DNA from: Roseibium album
GTDB lineage: Bacteria; Pseudomonadota; Alphaproteobacteria; Rhizobiales; Stappiaceae
DNA: 64,000 bases
Assembly: GCF_001404515.1 (NCBI RefSeq)
Contig: NZ_CXWE01000003.1
Location: 372,001 to 436,000 of the forward strand
Reading direction: 5' to 3'
Shown: in pieces, positions 36,347 to 44,926 of the stretch
Layout: each line of letters starts with the position of its first letter
Numbering within the stretch: the stretch's first letter is position 1
Notes under the pieces: model-generated
Seen by the model: the letters and a program-made list of their open reading frames with translations, nothing else
Told to the model about the DNA's origin: nothing
The model's database searches: none
Position numbers and translations under genes: made by a program

Positions 36347-37210
36347 ATGTCAGGAAACGAAAAGCGGCAACTGGTTCAAGCGGCAATGAAAGCCCCTTAC
36401 CTCACACGTGAAGAGGAAAGGGAGCTCGCGGTAAGCTGGCGCGAGCAAAAGGACGAGAAGGCACTGGAAAAGCTGTCGCTGTCGCACATGCGGCTCGTGA
36501 TTGCCGTGGCCTCTCGGTTCCGGAACTTTGGATTGTCGCTCGGCGACCTGATCCAGGAAGGCCATGTTGGTCTGCTCGAAGCAGCCGCCCGGTTTGAACC
36601 GGAGCGGGAAGTCCGTTTTTCGACTTATGCCACCTGGTGGATCCGGGCTTCAATACAGGATTACATTTTGCGCAACTGGTCGATCGTTCGCGGCGGCACG
36701 TCCTCTTCGCAAAAAGCCCTCTTTTTCAATCTGCGCCGCTTGCGTGCGAAACTCTCCAGCAACCAGACACCGCTCACGGACAGCGAACTGCACCAGAAGG
36801 TTGCCGACGCAATCGGCGTCAAGCAGTCCGATGTTGCCTTGATGAGCGCACGTCTGTCGGGGCCCGACACCTCCCTGAATGCACCGGTCGCCGACAGCGA
36901 AGGCTCAAGTGCCGACCGGCAGGATTTCCTGGTGTCCGATGCGCCCCTGCCGGACGAAATCGTCACCGGCAACATCGACTCCGAGCGGCGTCACAAGTGG
37001 CTTTGCTCGGCGCTCAGGGTGTTGAGTGAGCGCGAACTCAGGATTGTGAGGGAGCGCCGCCTTTCCGAAGACGGTGCAACACTCGAGTCGCTTGGTGCAA
37101 AGCTTGGAATTTCCAAGGAGCGGGTGCGCCAGATCGAAAGCCGCGCCATGGAGAAACTGAAATCGGCTCTCCTTGCCGAACAACCCGACAAGGCGGTCTA
37201 CAGCACATAA
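36347..37210 (+). CDS. rpoH: RNA polymerase sigma factor, RpoH family (RpoH2-like)
   Basis: This 287-aa sigma-70 factor has region 2 (LSLGDLIQEGHVGLLEAAARFEP, FSTYATWWIRASIQDYI), the RpoH-box-like QKALFFNLRRLR, and region 4 with SKERVRQIESRAMEKL. It resembles the second RpoH of Rhizobiales/Rhodobacterales, linked to photooxidative and other stress rather than only heat. The distinction between RpoH1 and RpoH2 is a family-level impression. The gene has its own upstream space after the carD terminator. Confidence 0.9.
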   Translation: MSGNEKRQLVQAAMKAPYLTREEERELAVSWREQKDEKALEKLSLSHMRLVIAVASRFRNFGLSLGDLIQEGHVGLLEAAARFEPEREVRFSTYATWWIRASIQDYILRNWSIVRGGTSSSQKALFFNLRRLRAKLSSNQTPLTDSELHQKVADAIGVKQSDVALMSARLSGPDTSLNAPVADSEGSSADRQDFLVSDAPLPDEIVTGNIDSERRHKWLCSALRVLSERELRIVRERRLSEDGATLESLGAKLGISKERVRQIESRAMEKLKSALLAEQPDKAVYST

Positions 37211-37243
37211 CCGGCTGTTTTCAGCCCTCCGCGGCGCAGGAAT

Positions 37244-38269
37244 TTATTTGAGCTGTAACACGAATGCGCTCATCGTATCGGAGATCCTCCCGTGAATGGC
37301 TGCCCTGTCGGTGCCGGCGGGATCATCGCAGATCGGGTCGTCTTGCTCGTCTTTCAGCAACTTGGCGCCCCGATCCGTGCATTCGGCCAGAAACGTGAAA
37401 TGATGCGCCGGAGACAGCGTGACATGGTTCGCGTTTTTCAGTTTCCCGACAAGATTGCTGCCATTCACGCCGACATCCGTCGCCGGCCACAGGTTTTCCC
37501 TGCCCAGACTTATCACTTGTATGGGGATTGAAGTCTCCAACAGGCTGTCGTCGTCGACCGCGTATGTGAAACCGGGGTCAATAGCAATCACGCCTGCGAT
37601 ACGCGTATCCAGACCGCTTTCTTCCAGACCGTCCGCCATGCTGACCAGGTCCACATCTCCCTTGGCGAAAAACAGGCAATCCTGAGCGGTTCCTTCGAAG
37701 CGACTGCAATATTCCGCATAGGCCTTCGCATCAAAAGTAACTCCGGCCAGTGTGAGGGCGCTCGCACCCCCGAGCGAGAAGCCTGCAGCAACAATGCGTT
37801 CCTCGTCGATGAACTGCGAAAAAAATGGATCGGACAGCAGGTGATCGAGAGCAGCACTGAGGTCGGCTGCCCTCTCCGCAGGTTGCAGGGACCGGCGTGG
37901 TGACGAATCTCCGGAAGTTGATCCTGGATGATTGACACCAACAACGATGATGCCTCGTTTGGCCAGCGCTGACGACATCCAGGACAGGGTATCCATGTTG
38001 CCGCCGGACCCATGGGAAAACAACAAAACGGGATAGCGGCCTTTCTTCATACCGGCTCCCACCATTGCCTTGGTACCCTTGAAGAGCGGGTTCTTGCCGA
38101 TAAAACCGGCATAGGTTCTGGTTCCGGCGGGATACCAGATCGATCCCTGCATCAGCGACGGCCTGTGTGTCGCGGATACCGGGAAACGGTCAAAGCCGGC
38201 CAACTCCTGTTCATCGGCATTGGCAACGCTTGCTGACAAAAGAGACAGGGCAAAGAGAAAACGCTTCAT
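37244..38269 (-). CDS. Secreted alpha/beta hydrolase (dienelactone hydrolase / PAF-acetylhydrolase-like)
   Basis: This 341-aa protein has a signal peptide (MKRFLFALSLLSA to about VANA) and a serine hydrolase core: oxyanion HGSGG (86-90), nucleophile S165 in GFSLGGAS, and a C-terminal histidine near HHFTF. Substrate is unknown. ATG 38269 starts the signal peptide; an upstream in-frame ATG does not add family sequence. It is divergent from a membrane AraC regulator 156 bases away, which may control it. Confidence 0.85.
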   Translation of the reverse strand: MKRFLFALSLLSASVANADEQELAGFDRFPVSATHRPSLMQGSIWYPAGTRTYAGFIGKNPLFKGTKAMVGAGMKKGRYPVLLFSHGSGGNMDTLSWMSSALAKRGIIVVGVNHPGSTSGDSSPRRSLQPAERAADLSAALDHLLSDPFFSQFIDEERIVAAGFSLGGASALTLAGVTFDAKAYAEYCSRFEGTAQDCLFFAKGDVDLVSMADGLEESGLDTRIAGVIAIDPGFTYAVDDDSLLETSIPIQVISLGRENLWPATDVGVNGSNLVGKLKNANHVTLSPAHHFTFLAECTDRGAKLLKDEQDDPICDDPAGTDRAAIHGRISDTMSAFVLQLK

Positions 38270-38424
38270 GATCGAACATCCTTTCTTGATCTGCGCTTGG
38301 CTGATTGGATGGTCTTTTTCTGGCACCCGCCTCTCGATCTGGCGTCCTAAAACCGGATTTAGGTCGCCTCGAACCTGTTTTTGTCCTATCGCGTTGTCTC
38401 GTCATTGCATTAACCGAGACGAAG

Positions 38425-39510
38425 ATGATTGTTCTGCCCCTGCCGTTGATCGTTGCCCTCGTGCTTGGCTTTCTGTTCGTCCAGGCAATTCTTGCAGGAA
38501 ACCGGCCTGTGCTGTTTTCCACGCTCTTGCTGTTGTGCGCCCTGCAAAACTTCGTTGTCGCTGCCGGCCAGTATTACGGTCTGCACTTCGCCTTCCAACT
38601 GCAGCCAATCCTGGCTTCGACAATCCCTCCATTGGCCTTTGTCGCCTACATGTCCGCCTCTGTTCGGCAGGTCACACCGGCGCGCGACTGGATACACCTG
38701 TTCGGTCCGGCTTTCGTCTTCTTTTGCGTGCTGTTTGCACCCGTGACCCTCGATATTGTCCTTGCCGCGATCTTCCTGAGCTATGGTTTGGCGCTTCTCC
38801 TCAGCCTGCACGCCCATAAAGATGCACTACCGCTGGTCAAACTTGAATCCGGCGCAGTACCCCAGCGGATCTGGATGGCTATTTCGATTGCGCTGCTGGT
38901 TTCCGCCATGACGGATCTTGTCATCGGCTATGCATTTCAAACCGGCAGTCCGGGTTGGGCCCCAAAAATCATCAGCGCCGGTTCGGTTGCTTCGCTTCTG
39001 GCAATCGGATTGCTGAGCGTTTCTCCGGACCTGCGGACGCCGCCTGCCTGTTTGGACAAATCGAGCGAGGATGAATTCGGGCAGGCACCGGCGAAACCGG
39101 TCACAGAATTGGAAATCGACCTCGTCAGGCGCCTCGATGAGCTGCTTGTTGTCAGAAAATTCTACCTTGATCCGGGCCTGACCCTGGCAATGCTCGCACA
39201 GCGCCTCCACGTTCCCGCAAAAGAGCTTTCAACGGCGATAAACAAGACGACAGGTGAGAATGTATCGCGCTATATCAACAAGTACCGGATCCTGCACGCC
39301 TGCAGCCTTCTTCGGGAGGGCGCATCTGTCACGACCGCAATGCTGGATAGCGGGTTCAACACGAAATCCAACTTCAATCGGGAGTTTGCGCGGGTAACGG
39401 CGAAAACACCAAGCACCTGGGTTCATGTCGACGCCAATTACCAGGCTGAACCGGTAGCCAGCCTTCCATCCGACAAGCCGGGAACGACATCTAGTCCACC
39501 ACAAGCTTGA
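38425..39510 (+). CDS. Membrane-anchored AraC-family regulator
   Basis: This 361-aa protein has about seven hydrophobic helices in residues 1-215 and a C-terminal AraC/XylS DNA-binding domain (LTLAMLAQRLHVPAKELSTA; GFNTKSNFNREFARVTAKTP). Such proteins sense signals at the membrane. ATG 38425 follows AAG and begins the first helix. It is divergent from the secreted hydrolase gene and its 3' end overlaps the convergent M48 gene by 20 bases (39491-39510). Confidence 0.88.
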   Translation: MIVLPLPLIVALVLGFLFVQAILAGNRPVLFSTLLLLCALQNFVVAAGQYYGLHFAFQLQPILASTIPPLAFVAYMSASVRQVTPARDWIHLFGPAFVFFCVLFAPVTLDIVLAAIFLSYGLALLLSLHAHKDALPLVKLESGAVPQRIWMAISIALLVSAMTDLVIGYAFQTGSPGWAPKIISAGSVASLLAIGLLSVSPDLRTPPACLDKSSEDEFGQAPAKPVTELEIDLVRRLDELLVVRKFYLDPGLTLAMLAQRLHVPAKELSTAINKTTGENVSRYINKYRILHACSLLREGASVTTAMLDSGFNTKSNFNREFARVTAKTPSTWVHVDANYQAEPVASLPSDKPGTTSSPPQA

Positions 39511-41011
39511 CCGCGGTTCCTGCTGGAATGACCTTGTTTCGATTGAGGTCGTTCAGGATCGAGAAGAATTCCAGCCTTCGCGACGGTTCCACACCGCTCA
39601 TTCCGATCGCCAGCTTGCGCGGCGTGTCGCCTGCCTTTGTCTTGACCACCTTGATACGCAGCGACTGAAGGCGCGCCCGTTCGGTCGGCGTCAGCTGCCG
39701 GAAACTGTCGACTGTTTCACGAAAATCATCATCGAAGCCCTGGTTTGGCGACCTGCTCGCAAAAATGAACCGGTATCCCGTCCGGCCAATGCGCACGACG
39801 GAAATTCGGAAGGACCAGCCCTGGGTGATTGCAGCGCCGGTGACAGCCGGAAGGCCGTTGATGGTCGTCTCGCGGACACTTTCAGGAAGCAACCCGTTGA
39901 TCCAGCCTGAATTCATGTAGTCCGCCAGGCTTGAGTATCCGCTGACATCGGCACCGTCGAAACGGATCGCCGTGCCGTCGCCGTTGCTTGCCAGCACGGC
40001 CTCTGTGGAGTTTTCCAGAATATAGCCCTTTGGTACGGTAAATCCGATTCCAAGTGCCTTGTGCAGGAAGGATCGCCCTCGCACGAAACCTTCAAGCGGA
40101 TCGTCGCCATACAGCATGCCGTTGATCTGGGTGAGGTATCGGTCCCGATCACGTTCGCCGATACCTGGCGCTCCGATCTGTCGGGCGGACCGGACTGCGA
40201 TCTGCAGGCGCTCCGGGGTCGATGGATGGGACGACAGAAAATCGGGCGCACCGGACGATGACGAATCTGCGGACTGATAACGCGCATAGGCGGCCATGGA
40301 ACGCAGAAAACGAGCAGCTGCATAGGGATCGAAACCTGCTTTGGCCAGCGTCTTCACGCCGATCGCATCCGCCTCCAGTTCCTGAACCTGGCTGAACCTG
40401 GCGAACGACAATTGCGACGAGACGATCGCTTTCCGGGCCTCTTCGGAATCCTGAACAACATCCGTCAGGACCTTGTTGGCAAGCTGCTTTGCTTCTGCCC
40501 GCTGCTGGCGCTTGATCGCGTGGTTGGCGGTAACATGCGCCATTTCATGCGCGAGAACAGCGGCCACTTCCGAGGTGTCGTTCGCGAGCGCCAGCAGACC
40601 GCGAGTGACATAAAGATACCCTCCCGGCAGCGCGAAGGCATTGATTGCCGGAGAATTCAGGATCGTGATCTTGTAGCTCTGGGACGGATCGTCCGAGGCG
40701 GCCACCAGGCGGCCGACGACACTTGCGACAGCCCGTTCCGCGCCGGGATCCTTGTAGACCCCGCCATAGGTGGCAACGACGCGAGGATGTTCACGCGCGC
40801 CGATATCGTTGGTCAGGCCCGGGCGCAAGGTGCCCGGCGTCACAGTGCCAACGCTGGTTCCATCACCCAGAAGCTGGCAGGACGCCAGGGTCAGCGACAA
40901 ACCGGCGACGAAAACAGCGCGCAGCCAGTTGCCTGCGGTGACGCGAAGGTCCGCAGCTAGTGCGCCGAAGCGGTGCTTGCGACGGAAATCAGTTGCTGTA
41001 TCGACCGCCAC
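39491..41011 (-). CDS. M48-family metalloprotease lipoprotein with LysM-like C-terminus
   Basis: This 506-aa protein has a lipobox (LTLASC, Cys45), zinc motif HEMAH with the third ligand Glu in QELEADAIG, and a C-terminal region (VKTKAGDTPRKLAIGM...NKVIPAGTAVKL) that looks like a LysM-type module. It resembles periplasmic LoiP/BepA-type envelope quality-control proteases. No ATG precedes the lipobox; GTG 41011 has AGAAGG eight bases upstream and is chosen. This start lies inside the tail of the upstream SNase-like gene, suggesting coupling. Confidence 0.85.
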   Translation of the reverse strand: MAVDTATDFRRKHRFGALAADLRVTAGNWLRAVFVAGLSLTLASCQLLGDGTSVGTVTPGTLRPGLTNDIGAREHPRVVATYGGVYKDPGAERAVASVVGRLVAASDDPSQSYKITILNSPAINAFALPGGYLYVTRGLLALANDTSEVAAVLAHEMAHVTANHAIKRQQRAEAKQLANKVLTDVVQDSEEARKAIVSSQLSFARFSQVQELEADAIGVKTLAKAGFDPYAAARFLRSMAAYARYQSADSSSSGAPDFLSSHPSTPERLQIAVRSARQIGAPGIGERDRDRYLTQINGMLYGDDPLEGFVRGRSFLHKALGIGFTVPKGYILENSTEAVLASNGDGTAIRFDGADVSGYSSLADYMNSGWINGLLPESVRETTINGLPAVTGAAITQGWSFRISVVRIGRTGYRFIFASRSPNQGFDDDFRETVDSFRQLTPTERARLQSLRIKVVKTKAGDTPRKLAIGMSGVEPSRRLEFFSILNDLNRNKVIPAGTAVKLVVD

Positions 41012-41921
41012 GTTTTGCCCTTCTGCGTTCGAGAACCACCAGTTGCTCGGGATGCCGGAGCGCAATATACGGTCCGTCTTTTTCCTGCAAGACACCTCTT
41101 ACTTCAACGACATGACCGGCCAGATCCTCGATCTGCCATCCGGTCAGGGCGAGAGCTTCGTTGAACCTGTCTTCATCGGAGGATTTGAGCGTTACCGTCA
41201 AATCGGACTTCCAGTGTCTTCCGAAATTGAGATAGCGGGTGCTGCGGGTTTTTCCAAGCGAAACTATGCGGCCCCGCGCGATCACATACTGTCCCGCCCT
41301 GCCGTCGAAGGATTTCGGCGCCGATGTCTGGAAAACCCCGGCGCCAGCCTGGCCTTGCCAAATCCCCGCGTGGGACTTCCTGGCGAACTCTTCCGCGCTT
41401 CGCAGCAGGTCAGCACAAGAGGGCGATGCTCTGTCGGGTGCAAAGATCGCTCCACCGTCCCTGAGTATCTGCACCTGCAGAAGATCAGCATCTTCACCAT
41501 TTTGCATGACGATCCATGAGGGTATCAGGCCCCATCGGTTCGGCTCGTCGATTGGAACCGCCGTAAGACGGGTACCGCTCTTGGCCGAGAGCCGGATTGC
41601 CGATGGTGCGCGCTCGGCTCCGGTCGTGAGCACCTGGAGATCGGTGGCGATGAAGCTGCGCCCCTCCCCGTCCTGAAAAACACCTTCCTTGTCCCATGAG
41701 ACGATCTCGGCATGATTTGCCTGATCGTCGACACAGGATGAGACGCCATCATCAATACCAAACGCCCCGGACACGGGAAGGGATTCACCGTCAGCCTTTG
41801 CTGGCATTGCGACACCAAGGAACAGACTGAACAGGCAAGATATGACCGCGCAGCTTCGGAAAATGACAGCGCCGTTGCCGGCACCTTCCCGAAAAAAATG
41901 TAAACTGCATGTACCGGTCAC
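40989..41921 (-). CDS. SNase-like (thermonuclease fold) exported protein
   Basis: This 310-aa protein has an N-terminal signal region (helix CAVISCLFSLFLGVA, then MPAKA) and an SNase-like domain (FARKSHAGIWQG is the typical C-terminal end), followed by an OB-like region (GQYVIARGRIVSLG). The catalytic Arg/Glu set is not obvious, so it may be inactive. GTG 41921 is chosen because GAGGGG precedes it and it overlaps the stop of a small upstream frame (GTGA); TTG 41924 is an alternative. Its end overlaps the M48 gene. Confidence 0.65.
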   Translation of the reverse strand: MTGTCSLHFFREGAGNGAVIFRSCAVISCLFSLFLGVAMPAKADGESLPVSGAFGIDDGVSSCVDDQANHAEIVSWDKEGVFQDGEGRSFIATDLQVLTTGAERAPSAIRLSAKSGTRLTAVPIDEPNRWGLIPSWIVMQNGEDADLLQVQILRDGGAIFAPDRASPSCADLLRSAEEFARKSHAGIWQGQAGAGVFQTSAPKSFDGRAGQYVIARGRIVSLGKTRSTRYLNFGRHWKSDLTVTLKSSDEDRFNEALALTGWQIEDLAGHVVEVRGVLQEKDGPYIALRHPEQLVVLERRRAKRGGRYSN

Positions 41922-42130
41922 CAATTCCCCTCACGTCCGAACGACGCCTGGCCGCCACAATCTTCCGGCAAAGCCGGTCGCTCCCGCCAGTCGGTCGGCA
42001 GATATCGGTCTGGCTCATCAACCTGCGAGCGGTTCGCACTGATCCAGTTGCTAAGCAGCGAATAAGGCAAGTCCAAGACAAAGCCCTGAAACGGTGCACT
42101 CCTCCATTCAACTCCAGGGCGGAGCAGCAA
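41918..42130 (-). CDS. Possible small protein upstream of the SNase-like gene
   Basis: This open frame of about 70 codons ends with TGA overlapping the GTG of the SNase-like gene. The composition of its last 50 residues (LPYSLLSNWISANRSQVD, YLPTDWRERPALPEDCGG) looks protein-like. No ATG is available; TTG starts are possible. I do not recognise it and coding status is uncertain. Confidence 0.3.
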   Translation of the reverse strand: MLLRPGVEWRSAPFQGFVLDLPYSLLSNWISANRSQVDEPDRYLPTDWRERPALPEDCGGQASFGREGNW

Positions 42131-42215
42131 TCGTGCAACACCGTGTCATTCCGGATTGCCTATCATTCAATGGGGCTCGCAAAGTCGCGCAAATCATGTT
42201 AATCGACCCCGATCA

Positions 42216-42292
42216 GGCCCCGTAGCTCAGCAGGATAGAGCATCAGATTCCTAATCTGAGGGTCACAGGTTCGAATCCTGTCGGGGTCACCA
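42216..42292 (+). tRNA. tRNA-Arg (anticodon CCU)
   Basis: The 77-base cloverleaf is complete: acceptor GGCCCCG pairs with CGGGGTC (one G-U), D arm GCTC..GAGC, anticodon stem TCAGA/TCTGA with loop TTCCTAA (anticodon CCT at 42250-42252), T arm ACAGG TTCGAAT CCTGT, and encoded CCA. It is a known type of integration site for genomic islands, and accessory genes begin directly downstream. Confidence 0.97.
42270..42292 (+). other. Probable island attachment site (tRNA 3' end)
   Basis: The 3' end of tRNA-Arg(CCU), from the T loop to CCA, marks the switch from core genes to accessory DNA. Tyrosine integrases commonly recombine in this part of a tRNA gene. No second copy of the core was found by eye up to 64000, so the other end is presumed outside the window. 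Confidence 0.5.
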
Positions 42293-42891
42293 GCTTTTTC
42301 AATATCTTAGCCTGTGGATGAATTTCACACCCAACGAGTGGCGTCCAAGTGGCGTCCAACAAGGGAACTCAGTTATTTGTTGCTGCAGTTGGGCTTTCGA
42401 CGTGATGACTAGGTTAGTTGCACCGAAGAAATGAGTGGTGAAGCAACGCAACGACCTTTTTGGGGCCGGAAACGGATCGGCAGCTTTAAGCGCTTTGTTG
42501 GTTAAAGCAGACCTTCATGGCAACTAGTTTGGCGTCTGAACCCAGCAAATTTATTGAAATTCATGCAGGCACGATCGAATTCCATATCCGATTCCTCGTC
42601 ACTTGACACTCATTCCTATTCCAATTTGGCATGAAGTCCTTCGATTGATTGCACCGGGGCCGAAGTTTGGAGCGCCGATGTAAGGGCAATTATTGTCAAC
42701 GCACCTCTCTTGTCTTGGTTCGACAAAGCGAAACGATACTACTAACTTTGCGGAGAGGATCTTCCAACGAGTGCTGGAGTCTCGAATAGTGTACTCACAA
42801 GAACGACCTGGGCTATAGTTTGTCGCACAAATCAAAATTCGAAGTAATTTTTTGGCAAGCGGTTTCAACTCCCAAAAAACGCTTTTGTTTC
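42293..42891. other. Gene-free junction region of the island
   Basis: This 599-base region between the tRNA and the first accessory gene has a tandem 11-bp repeat near its start, and short open frames without recognisable sequence. It may contain remnants of an integrase-binding site. No gene is supported. Confidence 0.5.
42338..42359. repeat. Tandem 11-bp repeat next to the attachment site
   Basis: GTGGCGTCCAA occurs twice head to tail, 46 bases after the tRNA. Short direct repeats at this distance are often the arm-type binding sites of tyrosine integrases. That role is inferred. Confidence 0.6.
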
Positions 42892-43533
42892 TTAGTTGGC
42901 GTCGAGGATTTTCTTAAGATTGGTGACCGGGTAGTCCACGCCGCGGGTGGGAACGTTGAGGTTCAACTCGGCGGCGACTTCACGAACGAATGACAGGCAG
43001 TCAGACCAGGTTAACGTATATGTCTTGCCGCGCCATTTCTCCACCTTCCGGAGGACTGCGTCATATTGCGCTGGATCCACCCAAAGCTGGATCGCAACAG
43101 CCGGTTTCTCATCTTCAAGCACAGCTTCCGCGCCACGGTCCTTCAGAACCAGCTTATATCTCAGTAAAGCTGCATCGATGGCGATTTTCTTCGCGTCCTC
43201 AGGGTTCATTCCGAACAAGAGCGGGTGCTGCCAGAACACCGCATTGCCTTGCTGGCGCCACTCGGACAAGATTATATACGCATGGCCTGGTTTTTTCTCG
43301 TTCGGTCCTGACCAGCGGGCAAGCAAGGTAACAGCATAGACCATGACCCCGTCGCCGATATCGGCGGTCATCGGGGAATTGCGAATATCCTTAAAAAGAT
43401 AGTTGCCGGGGCTCACGCCGCCGATGGCGACCGTTTCCGGGCCCTTCTTCCCGACGGCAAGGGCACTGTCTGACAGAGCCAAGAGTAATACAATCAGGGT
43501 GCAGGTCAGACTGTTCAAAAAGGATCTCATCAA
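42892..43533 (-). CDS. Secreted permuted papain-like (NlpC/P60-LRAT type) protein, last gene of the motor operon
   Basis: This 213-aa protein has a signal peptide (cleavage after about SALA). A His lies early in a strand (H84 in KPGHAYIILS) and a Cys late at the start of a helix (C179 in YTLTWSDCLSFVREVAAEL). This order, His before Cys, is that of circularly permuted NlpC/P60 proteins such as LRAT and YiiX types, which act on peptidoglycan, lipids or peptides. It is 55 bases past the ZorB-like gene and is probably co-transcribed. It may be a periplasmic effector of the system. ATG 43530 is an equal start. Catalysis is inferred from two residues only. Confidence 0.6.
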   Translation of the reverse strand: MMRSFLNSLTCTLIVLLLALSDSALAVGKKGPETVAIGGVSPGNYLFKDIRNSPMTADIGDGVMVYAVTLLARWSGPNEKKPGHAYIILSEWRQQGNAVFWQHPLLFGMNPEDAKKIAIDAALLRYKLVLKDRGAEAVLEDEKPAVAIQLWVDPAQYDAVLRKVEKWRGKTYTLTWSDCLSFVREVAAELNLNVPTRGVDYPVTNLKKILDAN

Positions 43534-43588
43534 TACCTCCTATGCGCGTTTTGACGATTTTTTGCACGCGCTGCATCGTTCGATCACG

Positions 43589-44914
43589 CTACTGCCCTTG
43601 TGCAAAAACCAATTGGTTCAATTGCTTAATACAATGGTCGTTTGTTCCTCGGGTCTTGTCACATTCATGTAGGGCCATGACTGCTGCCGCAGTGAACAGG
43701 TGAAAGAGGCCTTTCTGTCCGTTTCCGGCGTGTTCGAGAATTTTATTCGGAACGAAAGCCGGCATCGCCCGGAATTCCACGCGACGATCCCGGGGATCCC
43801 CCGCAGAAGACGTAAGTTTCTCGCCATAGCGAAGGCTGAAACGGCCAAAGTCGCTGAGGGCAAAAATCCGCGGCAGAAAACGGCGGTTGCCATCGGCATT
43901 TGCGGTCTCCAGGCCGAGTATTGCGGTGCACCAATGGGGGGTATCCCCAGTTTCAGCTTCTGCTGCTTCGGGAAAGTCGTCATTGCCACTTCTATACACA
44001 CGGCACTCATGCGCGAGCCGTTCACGCAACGGCACTAAATCGGTCAAAGGGCTCAAAAAAGATCGACCGGCTTTCAGTTTATCGGCGATGCTATCCAGCT
44101 GAACGGCGAGTTTATCGCGTGCCAAGTCATTTACTCCAACAGGATTTGGATCCAAAAGCGCTAGCAACACCATCTGAGCACGGTCTTGAGCGAGCCTCGC
44201 ATTCATTTGCTCGTCAGCAGGTGTCATTTTTCTATTCGTAGGTTTCTGACCGTCCGCATGACCCTCGATGAAAATCTTGTCCAGCCCGGCAAATGCGCGC
44301 CCAGATACGTAGTCGCGGTCACTGGCGTTCTGTGCGCTTTGGCTCTCGAAGAATCCTCGACCGCGCACAAATACAGCGCTTTTGCACGTATCAATCATCT
44401 CCTGAATAGCGTCCGCATCCATCCGGACACTTATGTCAAGCGGTGCAAAACAGGGAAGAACGTCTGTCATCCGTTGGCGTATTTGCTCGATCGCCGCGAT
44501 ACTGCCATCTTCAAGCGTTGGAAGTTCGATTTTTCCCGCAGAAAAAAGTCCCCCGTATCGGTCGGTACGTCTAATTTCGGGTCTTTTTGAAAACTCATTC
44601 GAAGCTTTGTACGTGAGGACAGCGACTGACTCTCCATCTGGAACGGTTATGTGTATTTCGCTTGAGAAAGCTCCCTTATGCCCTGGAAAAGTGTCAACGC
44701 AGTCTTCCTTGTCCGGCCCACATCGCAGCTCGTACAGAAGATAATCAGACCCCAGGCCGGCGGTCCGCAATTGACTGGTTATACTCTGGAGGCTCCCTAG
44801 AGACGCAGCAACTGCCAAGAGTAGGATCGCGACAAGCCCGAACTGGATGTCTACGAACCCAAGAGTTGCTGGGTCCTCCATGCCGCCTTCTTCTTTAGGT
44901 TCTACCAAACGCAT
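43589..44914 (-). CDS. ZorB/MotB-like motor subunit (TM + OmpA-like domain)
   Basis: This 441-aa protein has a short cytoplasmic N-terminus, one membrane helix (about 19-40) that begins GFVDIQFGLVAILLLAVA with D22 at the place of the ion-binding Asp of MotB, ExbD and ZorB, and a periplasmic part. The OmpA-like peptidoglycan-binding domain starts at IFIEGHAD (214-221), continues through NARLAQDRAQMV, and ends at DPRDRRVEFRA (about 373-383), with an insert of about 100 residues between. Six or more cysteines lie in the periplasmic part. It is the partner of the ZorA-like protein encoded eight genes upstream in the same operon. Confidence 0.75.
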   Translation of the reverse strand: MRLVEPKEEGGMEDPATLGFVDIQFGLVAILLLAVAASLGSLQSITSQLRTAGLGSDYLLYELRCGPDKEDCVDTFPGHKGAFSSEIHITVPDGESVAVLTYKASNEFSKRPEIRRTDRYGGLFSAGKIELPTLEDGSIAAIEQIRQRMTDVLPCFAPLDISVRMDADAIQEMIDTCKSAVFVRGRGFFESQSAQNASDRDYVSGRAFAGLDKIFIEGHADGQKPTNRKMTPADEQMNARLAQDRAQMVLLALLDPNPVGVNDLARDKLAVQLDSIADKLKAGRSFLSPLTDLVPLRERLAHECRVYRSGNDDFPEAAEAETGDTPHWCTAILGLETANADGNRRFLPRIFALSDFGRFSLRYGEKLTSSAGDPRDRRVEFRAMPAFVPNKILEHAGNGQKGLFHLFTAAAVMALHECDKTRGTNDHCIKQLNQLVFAQGQ

Positions 44915-44926
44915 AGATTGCCCTTA

